Shown: positions 22,222 to 34,700 of the stretch, piece by piece | Layout: the number at the start of each line of letters is the position of its first letter | How positions within the stretch are numbered: the stretch's first letter is position 1 | From: Edaphochlamys debaryana | Taxonomy: Eukaryota > Chlorophyta > Chlorophyceae > Chlamydomonadales | Length of the DNA stretch: 64,000 nt | Direction: 5' to 3' | Assembly: GCA_016858145.1 (NCBI GenBank) | Contig: JAEHOE010000052.1 | Coordinates: 124,001-188,000 of the forward strand | Position numbers and translations under genes: made by a program | Notes under the pieces: generated by a model | Database searches by the model: none | The model's input: the letters and a program-made list of their open reading frames with translations, nothing else | Told to the model about the DNA's origin: nothing

Positions 22222-25172
22222 ATGGAAAGTGGCCGCGAGCAGCACACGCTGAACGACCTGCTCAGAATCTTGACCACCGATGCGCGCACTGCCCTGTTTC
22301 GCGGCTTGCTTTCTGGAGGTCGTCAATGCTTAGCCAAAGCACGCCTGGCTGCCCGCGACTTGAGGGAGCTCGTTGACGGGGAAGTCGAGGAACTGCATCT
22401 TCGGGTGGACCGCGTTGGGGCCGCTGGCCTTGCCGAGCTCGGCCAAAATGGGCGTTGGCTTGAGCGTTGGCCGCGCTGCATCAGCCTGACGCTGCAGGTA
22501 AGCATGCGCTGGCGCCTTCGTTCGAACCCAGCTGTCGCCCGCTGCCCCTTAGGATGTTGGTCAGCTCCACCCATGGCCCTCGCCACCTCGCCAAGCAACA
22601 CGAGGTGTGCAGCCGGGGCTCGCGTACAGAAGTAATCCACCCTTCCCTGGCCGCCGTGCTTCCTTAGCCTCCTCATCCTCCCTCAGGTGGACGAGGGCTG
22701 GGAAGCGTGCCTGGCCATCCCCTTCGCCAGCGCCTCTGCCTCGGCTTGCCAGCGCATCCGCCAGCTGCGGGTCATCCGAGCAGCGGACGATGACGGCGAC
22801 AAGCGCGTACCTGGAGGCAGCCTGCTGGCGCTGCTGCTCCGGCTGCGTGGCGTACAGCAGCTGGAGCTGGACTTCTGTTTGGCTGACACCGACGCGGACG
22901 AGGCCCTAACCACCAGCGCCCTGGCCTGCCTGCCCCACCTCACCAGCCTCTCGCTGGGCACCGTCGGGCTCGCGGCTTGCGTCTCGCCGGCTGTGGCGCA
23001 ACGGCTCACAGATCTGACGATCAGGGGCGATCGATGCGGACTGGCTCGATGCGAGAGACCACCTTTTTGAGACGGTGCTGCCCAGCCTCACGGCCGCAAC
23101 CAGCGTCAGGGTGGACTGTACGGCAGATTACGAGAACTCGCTCCCGCTGGGCGCGGATGAGCTGAGGGCGCTTCTGGACGGCATGCCCCCGAGCGTCCAG
23201 CGCCTGACTGTGGCACCCGTTTGGTGGAGCGGAGGTGGGTTCTGGCTCGTGCGTCTGGTTCTGCGCTAGGCCAAGCCTCAACCGCTTGGGCTTGGGTCTT
23301 GGGGCAGGGCGTGCGTGAGAGCAGAGCAGACGGATCGCCTACCTAGTCGTGTCCCACAACACGGCGGGATCGGTCCCGAAGCTGCCACGCCCACTCAGTT
23401 ACGGGATGGGCCAGCAGCCGCCACCCCACGCATACTCTTCGATGGTTTCACAGACAACTGTCGGCCCCCACCCTCTCACAGACTTGGACATCCAGTCGGA
23501 CCTCGAGGTGGACTGTTGCCTGACTAACGGCGTGCTGACGTCAGTGAACGTCTGCGCGCTGCCGGGAGAGCAGGAGGAGCTGCCGAATCACGGGCAGCTG
23601 TCCGCCTTTCTTGCGGAGTCGCTGCTGCCATGCAACAAGCTGGGGCCCCGGCTGGGCCGCCTGGGCCTGCAGCTGTGCCTGGAGGCTGTGGAGCACCCGC
23701 CCAACCCAGGTGCGGCAGTGCAGATGTACGGCGGTGTGTTTGTGTTTAGAGACCAAGCTAAATCGACAGGGTGTTTGCTTCGCCCAGCACGGCGCCTGGA
23801 GTGATGCACAATGGTGGCCTTTATGAGCTGTGCGTCATGCGCCCAGCTTTGAGTGTTGGCTAAGCTACGATGCGCAAAGTGATACACAAGGCTGGCCTTA
23901 CGTGCCGTACACAAGGCGCCCAGACTGCGCCTAGTGCGATCCGTGGCGCAATCGTCTGGTTCTGGCAGCTGCGCGCACGAGGGCAGTGTAGCTCAAGGGC
24001 GGCTCACAGCTGGTTGGCCGTGCATCTTCGTCCGCTGCAACCAATGACCCCTGCCCTCCCTCCCCGTGTGCCTCCTGCTCCGACCCAGATCCCGCCGCGG
24101 AGCTGCTGGCAAGGTGCGACACGGTGGAGCTAGAGGCTGTGAAGTGGTGCGGGGCGTCGCGCATACCCGCCCTCGAGGAGATCTGGCAGCGCATTGCGCC
24201 GCCACGTCAGCTGCGCTGGGGCGTGGGAGTGACCGGCACGCTGCACCTCCTACACGCGGACGCGAGCGGGCGAGGGCGCAGGGCCGGCCGCGGCGCCGGC
24301 GGCTCTGACCGCGAGCGCAGCACCGGGCGGCTGCCGCCGCCGCTGCTCGTGGGGGACCTGGTGCGGCGGGCCGCGGCGCACATGGCGACGGCAGCGGGCC
24401 CCGGTCACACCGTGCTGTGCCGCGGCCCAGGTCTCACGGCGGCGCTTGAGGCGAGCCCCAAGGCCGTGTGCAAGTGGCTCGGCATGCGCGCGCGGGGGGC
24501 CATCTCGGACCTGACGACCAGTGGAGTGCTGCAGGCTGAGTCGCAGCCTGACAGTCTCTACCGGCCCCTGCCCTGCGCTGGCGCCTGCCTGCTCGAGTGC
24601 CAAGGCGCGGTGTCTGAGGAAGTGGCTGCGAGGACGGCGGAGCTGGCGCGGCAGCGGGTGGCGCGGGCTGAGCAGCGCCGCCAGGGCGCAACCGGGGGCG
24701 GGGGCGGGGCAGCTGAGGACGCTTGGCTGCAGGGTGTGGACGTGCTGACGACGTCTCGGACCCTGAATGGGGCCGTGATGCAGGTGTGAGGGGCTCGGGT
24801 TGGGTTGAGTCTGTGAGGCCGCATGGGCTGCGCGCTTGAGGCCGGGGGGCGAAGGTTGCTTGTGTGTGCATGCATTCACGCCTCACCCTGCTCGTTGCCA
24901 ACTTGTGTCCGCACACATACCACGTTTACCCCACCTTTGTTTCGCCATCCCCTCCTCCCACCCTCGCCCTATCCCCTCCTTCCACCCCCTCCCTCCCCCC
25001 CCCCAGGAGCTGCAGGAGCTTTGGGACGGTGCCGGGCCGCTGCTCGCCAACGACGGCTCCCCCCCTGACCCCCCTGGAGCGACTGGTGTGGCTGCTGGGG
25101 AGCGGGTACGGACTGCTGGAGCTGCCCAAGAAGGTGCGGGTCCCGCCACCTCTCTCTCCTGATCCGCAATGA
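22222..25172 (+). pseudogene. F-box-like/LRR family member 4, two frameshifts
   Basis: Belongs with member 5 to a second subfamily. Exons 22222-22497, 22687-23234, 23482-23709, 24089-24783, 25007 to about 25172. Exon 1 encodes the F-box-like part (NDLLRILTTDARTALFRGLL...LAARDLRELVDGE). In exon 2, near 23027-23035, the frame breaks after DLTIRGD relative to member 5 and resumes one frame over (FETVLPSLTAATSVRVDC), consistent with a 2-nt loss. In exon 5 a run of seven C (about 25062-25068) replaces six C in member 5, shifting the frame within GSPLTPLERL. Exon lengths otherwise parallel member 5 (276 and 228 nt are identical). Homopolymer sequencing error could explain the second break but not the first. 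Confidence 0.78.
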
Positions 25173-26349
25173 TCAGGGCGCACCTCTCCGGTGCGTGGTG
25201 ATGGGCCCCGGGGCATGTGGGTCTGGCGGTTGGCCGCCGTAAACTGACGTTGGCAGCTTGGCACCGAGCTTGGCACCGAGCTTCCTTGGTGGTCGATTGC
25301 TTCATGGGGCACGTTCGCCATATTGACGAGGGCGTGGCTGGTGGGGGGCGCTGAAGGTTGCGGTCCCTTAGCACGACGGTCGACCCACCAAGAGGTTATG
25401 CGCGGCTTGACGAAGGGCAGGGCTGCGGCTGCGTCTCACCATCACTGTTGAGGCGGCGGGGGTCCCGAGCGGGAGCGCGGGGGTCTGTTGCACGGGTCTG
25501 CACGTAGCGTGGACCGCGCCGCACGCGGAATGTAGCTCAAGGGCTTACGCTCAAGGACGTAAGACCGAGTTCGGGGAGCGTGCTGACCAGCTGTGGCTGA
25601 GACGGTTGACGGTTGACAGGGTTGAGACGGCTCCGGGGCCTTGAGGGAACCTGCTGATGAGAGGCATTGAGGCATGACGCAGGGTGGCACAGGGTGGCAT
25701 GTGTTGATGATTATGCCCCGGGCACCTCGCGCTGAACCAAGTGCATAGGATTCTGACTACCGACGAAGATAGGCGCTAAGGGGGTGTTGCGCGGTGAGGG
25801 AAGAGCTTACGGGTCGAAAGGCAAGGGCGACCTCGAGGACAAGGGTGATGGGTGGCCCCGGGTAGCCAGCGGTGCGCCGCGTGATCCTAGATTCCTAGAC
25901 AGGCGCTTGGGGCCTTGGGAGGCTCGTGGTAGACCATGCAGAGGCAGCAGACTGAGCAGAGCCTTGTGGTGCTTGGGAGCTACCCGCTTGGCGTTGCGCG
26001 CGCGGCTTTGAGTGTACGGGGCCGTGTGGCATGGCGCGTGCAAGGGGGCACCTGGGGGACTGGAAGCGGGGTGGTACAATTCGCGGGCAGCACGCGCGCC
26101 GTCTGATGTAAACCACGCCGGCGCCGCACGGAATGTGAGGAAGGACCGGTGAGGGCTCAAGGGCTGATGCTCAAGGCAGTAGTAGTGGAGTACACATCAA
26201 GGAGGGGTACCGGCGGATGATGATGGTGGCGCGAGTTGCGGGGGGTGGCACGCAGCGTCGCAGCCTGGGGCAAGCACGCCCATGGTGTGCAGTTTAGCTC
26301 AGACTGCTCAGTAGCTTGCTACACCACATCCTGCGCATAGGAGCATGCC
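25173..26349. other. Intergenic between members 4 and 5
   Basis: No gene supported. A 12-bp unit CTTGGCACCGAG is repeated at about 25257-25281. Two diverged copies of a segment with GCCGCACGGAATGT and CTCAAGGGCT...GCTCAAGG lie near 25519-25558 and 26121-26175, indicating an old local duplication. Confidence 0.45.
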
Positions 26350-29114
26350 ATGGCGGATGGCCAGGAGCAGCACACGCTGCACGACCTGCTCAGAATCTTG
26401 ACCACCGATGCGCGCACTGCCCTGTGCCGCGGCTTGCTTTCTGGAGGTCGTCAATGCTTAGCCAAAGCACGCCTGGCTGCCCGCGACTTGAGGGAGCTCG
26501 TCGATGGGGAAGTCGAGGAACTGCATCTTCACCTGCACCGCATCGGGGCCGCTGGCCTTGCCGAGCTAGGCCGAGGCGAACGCTGGCTTGAGCGATGGCC
26601 ACGCTGCAGCAGCCTGACGCTGCACGTAAGCACGCGCCGGTGCCGGTCAACCCAGCTGTCGCCCTCTGCCCCGATGCTCAGCTCCACTCAAGGCCCCTCG
26701 CCGCAACGCCAAGCAGCGCTCACACGATGTGCAACTTAGGCACACGTACAGAAAGAACCCGCCCTTCCCCGGCCGCCGTGCCTCCTCACCCTCATCCTCC
26801 CCAGGTGGACGACGAGGGCTGGGAATCGTGCCTGGCCATTCCCTTTGCCAGCGCCTCTGCCTCGGCCTGCCAGCGCATCCGCCAGCTGCGAGTCCTCCGC
26901 GTGGAAGACGATAATGGCGACAAGCGCGTACCCGGAGGCAGCCTGCTCGCGCTGCTGCTCCGGCTGCGTGGCGTCCAGCAGCTCGAGCTGGACCTCGCTC
27001 TGCCGGACGACGAAACGGACTCTGCAGTGGACGAGGCCCTCACCGCCAGCGCCCTGGCCTGCCTGCCCCACCTCACCAGCCTCTCGCTCGGCTCCGTCGG
27101 GCTCATGTCATGCGTCCCGCCGGCCGTGGTGCAACGGCTCACAGATCTGACGATCAGGGGCGATCTGGACGAGGACTGGGCCGAGCAGCTCGTAGGGACG
27201 CTGCTGCCCAGCCTCACGGCAGCAACCAGCGTCAGGGTGGACTGTACGGCAGACTACAAGGCCTCGCGCCCGCTGAGCGCGGCGGAGCTGAGGGCGCTTC
27301 TAGATGGGCTGTCCCCAACCGTCCAGCGCCTTACCGTGGCACCCTTCTGCTGGAGCCCAGGTGGGTGGGTCCCCGTGCGCCGGCCTGCAAACATTGCCCG
27401 CAGACAATTTACCGCTTCAGATGCGCTCCTCATTCCTCGTGCCCCTCCTCATGTAACCATAGCCCCTTCCCGTTCGCCCGTCACCCATTCGAAGACACGG
27501 ACTTGGTATCGGATTTCGAGGTGGACTGCCGCCTGACTAACGGTGTGCTGACGTCAGTCGACATTCGTGCCCTGCCGGGAGACAAGGAGCAGCTGCCGAG
27601 CCACGAGCAGCTGTCATGCTTTCTGGCGGAGGCGCTGCTGCCGTGCAACAAGCTGAGGACTCGGCTGTGCCGCCTGGGCCTGCGGCTGTGCCTGGACGCG
27701 GAGGAGGAGCCCCCCAACCCAGGTACGGCGGTACGGATGTACGGCAGGGTGTGTCCAGCACCCTGGCCGGGGCGGGGCATGGCTCTATGCGGTGCACCAC
27801 GCCCCCAGCTCAAAGTGTAGCGCAGACTCATCCGCTTCAGTGATTTTGCCTCCCGATCCCTTCGCTTGTTACTTGTTGGCCCCAGGGGCCCAACTCCCAG
27901 TGCATTGCAGACTCCCTGCTGCATATGATGTGCCGCCCGATCCTTCCGCTCTCACTTGACTGCCTTCCGGCCCGACCCAGATCCCGCCGCGGAGGTGCTG
28001 GCGAGGTGCGACACGGTGGAGCTGGAGGCGGTGCAGTGGAGCGGGGAGTCTCGCATGGCCGCCCTCGAGGAGATCTGGCAGCGCATCGCACCGCCACGTC
28101 AGCTGCACTGGAGCGCGGGAGTGACCGGCACGCTGCAGCTGAGCCGCACGGACGCCGGGGGGCCTGGGGGCGGAGGGGGTGGGCGCGGCGCCGGCGGCTC
28201 TGACCGCGAGTGCAGCGACGGGCGCCTGCCGCTGCCGCTGATGGAGGAGGACCTGCCGCGACGGGCCGTGGAGCGCATGGCGGCGGCTGCCGCGGGGGTT
28301 GGGCGCGGACGCACCGTGCTCTTGCGCAGCCCAAGCCTCCAGGCGGCGCTCGAGGCGGACTGTCAGGGCGTGTGCAAATGGTTCGGCGCGCGGGCCCGCC
28401 AGGGCGTCGCAACCCTGGCCGCCGCCGGCAGGCTGTCCGGCGGGCTGCGGCCCCACGCCAACTTCCTGCCCCTGCCCTGCGCCGGTGCCTGCCTGCTCGA
28501 GTGCCTGCGCGACCTGCCGGAGGAGCTGGCTAGCACCGTGGCAAGAGACGTGGAGGCGTGGGTGTTGAGGGCCCACACCGGCGGGGGCGGGGGCAGGGCA
28601 GCCGCGGAGCCTTGGCTGCAGGGCATGGAGGTGCGGACGACGGCTCTGGACCTGAATGGGGCCGTCATGCAGGTGGGCCTGGGCCTGGGCTGGGCAAGGG
28701 ACCAGGGTGGGGACCAGGGCCAGGGTCGGTCGTGGGGGCACAAGCCATGCAGCATGCGAGCCGTGGGCGTGGGCCCGGGCAAGGGCTCGCGTATGAGCGA
28801 CCTGGCTGCAGGCCGCTGTCAAGGTTGCACGTGGGCGGGAGCCGTTGAGATGCTGCTGTTATCCAAAGCTACCGCCGCAATCCATGCCACTGCCAGCCGC
28901 CAAACGCGCCGCCCTCTACCCCAACCCCTTCTATCCCTTTCCATCCCCCCCTCTCCCCCAGGAGCTCCAGGCGCTGTGGGACGGTGCCGGGCCGCTGCTC
29001 GCCAACGACGGCTCCCCCCTGACCCCCTTGGAGCGGCTGACGTGGCTGCTGGGGAGCGGGTACGGCCTGTTCGGGCTGCCACGGCGGGTGCGGGTCACCA
29101 GAGCACCGGCTTGA
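26350..29114 (+). CDS. F-box-like/LRR family member 5, intact
   Basis: Exons 26350-26625, 26805-27360, 27495-27722, 27981-28672, 28962-29114 join in phase to 635 codons (634 aa). The start is the ATG of MADGQEQHTLHDLLRIL, which aligns with member 4. F-box-like segment about 8-60; leucine-rich part in exons 2-3 (LRGVQQLELDL, LPHLTSLSLG, VQRLTVAP, LCRLGLRLCL); family-specific domain in exon 4 with Gly-rich linkers; closing helix LERLTWLLGSGYGLFGLP in exon 5. In this subfamily the F-box exon is separate from the first LRRs, unlike members 1-3 and 6. The role as a ubiquitin-ligase adaptor is only by analogy. Confidence 0.82.
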
Positions 29115-30260
29115 CCTGACTGCATGAGTGGCCCAGACCATGGGGAGTTGGGGACGCAGTAGGATTTTTTTACCTGAGGGCAGGCAGGCAGTTCTGAAAG
29201 CGAAGCATCGGCTGCGGATGCGGGTGCGGGTCGCATTGGCTGTCTGGCTGCGGGTCGCCTGGGTGCAGTGGTCGACGTCATGGGAAGGGATTGCGAGGGC
29301 CAAGAGCCATGCAACGTGCTGCTGTGCAGTCATGGGGGAGAACTTCTGGGGGAGTGGCTTATGTGGACATGACTTGTGGGATGAAGGTACCGGTGTAGAC
29401 CCATGGACACGGCTCGGCGTGGGACCTCAGTGCCATGGTCCTGTCCCGCTTTTTACACGCGTTGTGGGTCGCTGCCCTGGTGATTGGGTGCTGGCCACTG
29501 TAACACACAGCTACGAAACGGTAACATGTTGAGGCGTTGCGCTTAAAAAGGGCCGGAGACCTGCAGGAGCTTGGGGTTATTATAGACAACGGGGCGTAGT
29601 GCCGCGGTGACTGGCGTCGCATTATGTTGGCCGACGCAGAATGCCTGTGCCTGTGAACGGGGTACCCCTCCGCTGAAAGTGGCTTCCAGGCTGAAAGTCC
29701 CCCCCTGAGTAACCCTGGGCGGCTCCGCGCGTCGGTGCACCAAACGGGGCTGGCGAGCCGGCTCCACCGAAGGAAAGCCCCCAGAAAGCCCCGCTTACCT
29801 CGTCGTTTACCTGTGCAGCGCTACATTGCGTCCTCCGCTCCTGGCCCGCCATCGCCCGAGCCCGTTCGCGAGTTGTGCGCCCACGGAAGCCTAAGCGTCC
29901 CCACGTCCCAAGGGGCCGAACCTGTGGGTAGTGGAGGTGTTGTCCCAGAGACGGAGGGGAAGAGCGTGAGCGGCCGATGACTTGATAGCATGCCAGCGAG
30001 GTGAACAGGCGGACGGCGAAGGCCAGCGCGGCCGGTGTCTAGCAGGCAACCTAGGGCTCGGGCTATGGCGGTGTATCCGGTGCGGCCACCTGCGCGGCAG
30101 GAAAGGGGGCGGGGCAAAACGGCCGCACCCGGACCATGCCGGTGCGGTGCGGTGCGATGCCGTGCACGGAAGCGGGACAGAGACAGGGACGTGCGTGCTG
30201 GGGTGCAGCGGGGCTGGGGCGGCAGCGGTGCGGCGGGGCTGGGGCGCCGGCATTCTGCGC
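29115..30260. other. Region between member 5 and the recombinase-like ORF
   Basis: No gene supported. The sequence has lower complexity near 29215-29270 (GCGGGTCGC repeats). The open frame upstream of 30261 is continuous with the recombinase-like ORF but shows only low-complexity composition, so it is left out. Confidence 0.35.
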
Positions 30261-31508
30261 ATGTCGCCTCGCGCTGGGCGCCCTCACCTCCCCGGGTCGG
30301 GGGGCTCGCATCTCGGCCCCACGGCCTTGCCCTCCGCTGCCCTGGCGAACTTTCCCTCCACTGCGGGTCCTCCGGGGGCGGGTAGCTCCTTCCAGCCACC
30401 TACGGCCCGCCCCGGCGCAGCCTACGACCGGCCCCACGGGCTGTTGACGGCTCACCACCTGCTGCGCTTGGCCTCTGCTCTGCCTCGCTCGGGGGCAGCC
30501 GCGCCCGGCCCGGCCTTGACTCCGGCGGAGGCCGTGAGCCGGGCGATGGCTATAGCCCAACACGCGCTGGTGGACGCAACTGTGGCGCGGCAGGAAGCGG
30601 AGGCTATGGCCTTCCTCGCCTGGTTGACCGAAAACGGCGAGGAAGTCGACCTCCTGACTTGCACTCCGGCCGACGTTCTGGCTTACTGTGCCGCTCATTG
30701 GTTGCGCGTGCACCGCAACCAGGCTGGCGACGGGCCACCGGCCCCACCTTCGCTGGACAGCATTCTGTCCAGCCTCAGCGGGTATTTCGAGCGCCTGGGG
30801 CGGGGAAACTACTGCGACCCCATCGCGGCGCGGGGGAACCCGTGCTGCGCCGTTTGGGTGCGGGACTTCCGCCAAGGGTACCTGCGCCTAGCCGCGCAGG
30901 ACTGCTGGGCGCAGGGCTCGGCGGTGCCACTCACTCCGACCAAGTACGACAGCCTGCTAAAGCACCTCTGGAGCGAGGTAGAAGCCTACCCTTCGCCAGT
31001 GGGGGAGCTGATCCTGCTGCGTGACCTCGTGTGCATCCAGCTGATGTGGGCTACGACCACGCGCGACAAGGACGTGGGCCGGCTGCGCTGCCTGGACTTC
31101 TCGTGCCCTCCTTCTTCAGACGGCCGCCTCCGGCCTGCCTACCCTCTGGAGCAGCCGCCTTCGGCGTGGGAGCCGGAGCTTGGTTACCAGCTGGTCATGC
31201 GGCAGCTGGAGACCAAGACCTACCGCGGCCAGGCCGCGCCCGCCCGTACCCTGACGGTGGGCAAGGAGCCTCCGTATCGCTGCGTGGTGGCCACGCTGAC
31301 CCTCTACTTGGCCGCTAGCAGGGCGTCCGGGATCGGGGGAAGGCCTGGCGAGGGGTATCTGTTCCGGCCCCTGGGCCCCAACCGCAAGGGGTTCCAGGAC
31401 GCGGGAGCTTGGGGGCGGGGGGCGGTGCGAGGCGGTGCGAGGCGGGCGGGCCCCGCGAGGCGGGTTCGTGCCGCACGGTATGGCGGGTTATGCTCGGGCA
31501 CGCGATGA
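30261..31508 (+). pseudogene. Tyrosine-recombinase-like ORF, C-terminus frameshifted
   Basis: Single-exon frame of about 415 aa with the layout of a phage-type tyrosine recombinase: an N-terminal helical SAM-like part (about 80-180, with AMAFLAWLTENGEEVDLLTC) and the start of a catalytic domain, where MWATTTRDKDVGRLRCLDF fits the first catalytic-arginine block (Arg at about 31061). The later HxxR and tyrosine motifs are not in this frame. After GFQDAG (about 31400) the frame becomes Arg/Gly-rich, while the next frame over (31435-31701) continues with PHGMAGYARARDDD, suggesting a frameshift. Such recombinases in green algae come from Crypton or DIRS-type elements; no RT or terminal repeats were seen here, so the type is open. 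Confidence 0.5.
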
Positions 31509-31794
31509 CGACTCGAGTCGGGACAGCACCTCTAGTATATCGTCTCTACCTTGGGCTAGCAACTGCGGCTCACGGCTGGAGACAAGCGACCGTGCGGTGC
31601 ACCATTGGCGCGTGCAGCTCACCACACAGACGTTCGTCTGTGCACCTCAGTTCAAGCCTGGTAGCACCAATATGTTAGGTCCACGAGAGTTACGCACATG
31701 AGCTCAACCTTCACATAGATACCCTCGCCGGCTCGATCGGCGCGCGCGTGTCTCCGACAGCCCCTTCAAGCGCCAGCGAGCGCCCCCTGCAACC

Positions 31795-34700
31795 ATGGTG
31801 AACTACAACGTGGCCATAACTTTTGCGATTCGCATAACGGACGGCGTGGCGACCGGCATTTGGGCCAGCAGGTGAGCGCATGGGATGGGCGGGCCCGGCT
31901 CCCCACACGACGCAGGCTCACCGCAGACAGCATGCTGCTGCTGACGACGGGATCAGTCGCGCAAACGAAGCCTGGGGGATATATATGCGGGCACCAAAAC
32001 CCGCCCACGGACCGCGTCCGCTAACGCACGGCTCCACCCCGTCCTTCGCTCCCTTCATCTTTCCAGCGTGCTGTCCACGTACATAAACGTCCTGGAGGGC
32101 GGCACCGCAAAGGCCAACGAGCGTGTGGGCTATGCGCAGGCCATCCAGGTGCGGATCCCGATCCGGGTTGGGGTTTTTCCTCGTGCAGCCTTGCAGGCAG
32201 CGGAGGTGCACGGCCCTCAACGCTGATCTGGCAGGGCCCCCAGGAGTCTAGGGGACACGGGAGGGAGCAGAGGGATGGGTTTGGACTGGGGAGGTGGAAG
32301 AGGGTGGGGATAAGGAGGAGGGGAGCTGGCGGCAAGGCCGGGCTGAGGCGGGGCGGGCCGGGGGCCGGCTCGGGCGCGGTGGGCCTGGGACAGTACTACA
32401 GTGGGCGCCCGTGGTTGGGGTCGGACCTGGTGCAGGCCGCGGAAGTGCATGCTCTCCCCTCCAAGGCTGATCAAGGAGGGTCCTCAGGGGTCTTGTCTTG
32501 TTGTACCGGTACCCTGTGAAGCCTGGCGGTCAGGGGAGAGTCCGGGCTCAAGGCTGAGCAAAGAGGGCCGTAAGGGGTCTGGGGACACGGGGGCAGAGCG
32601 GAGATGGGAGAGGAAACAGGGATGGGGGGTGGGGGTGTGGAAGAGGAGGGAAGAGGGGTGGGAGGAGGAAGCGGGGACCTGCAGAGTGCAGGCAAGGCGG
32701 CTTGCCTGGCGAGGCGCGGGGGGGGGGGGCATTGGGCGTTGCGTGTGGTTGCAAGGGTGGCTGGCGGAGGACGCCTCCCCCCCAATGACCCCCCCCGGTC
32801 TCGCCCGTTCTCCCCCCCAAAACCCCCTTATTGACCTCCTCCCTGCCTCGCCTGCCCCCCTCAGGGCACCTTCCTGGCGGTTACGGCGCTGCCAGGTGCG
32901 GCACAGCCGGGGGTTGGGGGGCTTGCAACCGGGAGGCAGCGTGTCTGCTGGCAAGTGTCAGCTGGGCTACGGTACGGGATTACTAGGGTCTGTGGTCAAG
33001 GGTCAGCTGCGGCGAGCCCTCTGCCAGGGCCGACGGTGAGCCCTAACCGACTGGCCCCTGGCGGAGGATACCTGGGGATGCCAGGATACCCACAGCTGGG
33101 CTGGGTGGCTGGGCTGGGGACCCTGGGGTTGGTGCAGCAAAATCCAATCCCAATTCGAATCCGAATCCAAACCGAAGGCTGTTGCTCCTGCCCAACCTCT
33201 GGCCGAGGCTGAGGCCCTAAGGGGGACGTCCAGGGATCGGCAGCCACTCTTTGGCCCTCGGCACAGCTTTTGGCCCGTCCTAGCCCCCTGGCCCTAGCCT
33301 TCCCTGCCGTGTTCCCTGCACCTCGCCGCCCCGCCCACATCTTAACCCCGCACATGCCCCACCCCCGACCCCATGCAGCCGGGTGGCTGGCCATCCGCCT
33401 GCGCCGCGACGCCATCCTCCGCGTCTTCGGTCTCCTGGCCCTGGCCGCCATCGTGACCACGTCGGCGGCACTAACCCTGGACGTGAGGGGGGCTCGGGGG
33501 GAGATGGGGGAGCGGGAGGAGGAAGGGCTGTAGGTCCGTAGGCGGTTCCAGGCCCGCTGTACGCTCCCGGCTCCCCGTTCGCACCTGCCCATCCGTCTCC
33601 ACTCCTGACTCTCACGTGAGTGCCTGATACGGGCTTTGCCTTCACCCCCCTGGCCGCAGGTGCCGTACAAGTACGGCATGCTGTGCGGCGGCCTGGCGCT
33701 GTGGGGCATGGCGCAGGTGTGCACCAAGGGGGCATGGGGGGGGGGCATGGGGGGGGGGGCGGTGGAGCGGGGAAGGACGAGAGAGGGCGGGTGGGGCGCC
33801 GCTAAGACACGTCCCGAGTCCCCAGTGTGCCGCCCCGTCCTGGATCACCCTCTGTCGTCTATCCCCCTCCTCCCCGCAAGGCCAACGCCCCCGTGTTTGA
33901 TGCCTTCCTGGCTGACCATTCCACCCTCTTCCCACTTTCGTTCCCTCCCCCTTCTCCTCCCCCATCGGGCTCGCCGGCCGCCGCCTTATCGTTTACCGCT
34001 TGAAAAAATACCCCTCCCCCTCCCCTTCCCCTTCCTTCCCTCCCCAAGGCCAACGCCCCCGTGCTCGACGCCCTCCTGGCTGACTCAGTGCCCACGGGGC
34101 AGCGGTCCAAGCTGTACACGTGGCTGCACATGTGGGTCCCTAAGAGGGGGGGGGCATGTGTTCCCCTTGGGGACCGGGCAGGCGAGGGTGACATGACAGA
34201 GCGGCGGTAGGCAGTGGAAAGGAAGAGCGTGGGGACCAGAGAGCGGTTGGCCAGCGACCGCGGGCATGGATAAGGACGGGGGCCCTTGACGGTTCAGTGG
34301 GCTGCGTCGAGCCCTGCATGCTGCATCCAACCCCGACCCCCCCCCCCCCCCCCCCCCCCCCCCCCAGGTCCTACATCTTCGCTCAGGGCATTGGTCCCGC
34401 CATCGGTGCCGCCATGTTCTACGTCAGCGGCAATCAGTGGAGCCTCAAAGTGCTGCAGGTACGGCAGCGTGCGAGCACGGGCGGGACGAGCATGGGCGGG
34501 ACGAGCACAACATGGCAGGACGAGCACAGGGCGGGACGAGCAAGAGCCTCCCGCCACCCCCTTTTCCCCACATCCCTTCCCAGGTTCCCTCCCACCCCCC
34601 TATCCCTCTTGCTGGCATGCTGTTGGCGGTCGTCCGGCTCTCCCCCGCCCCCCTTCAACCCCCCTTTGCCTCTTGCCCCCTTCGTCTGCCCCCCCCCTTC

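Noticed and set aside
33881..33918. Alternative MFS exon 6
   Set aside because: It has an acceptor-like AAG but no donor that restores phase; the downstream copy at 34049 joins perfectly to exon 7.
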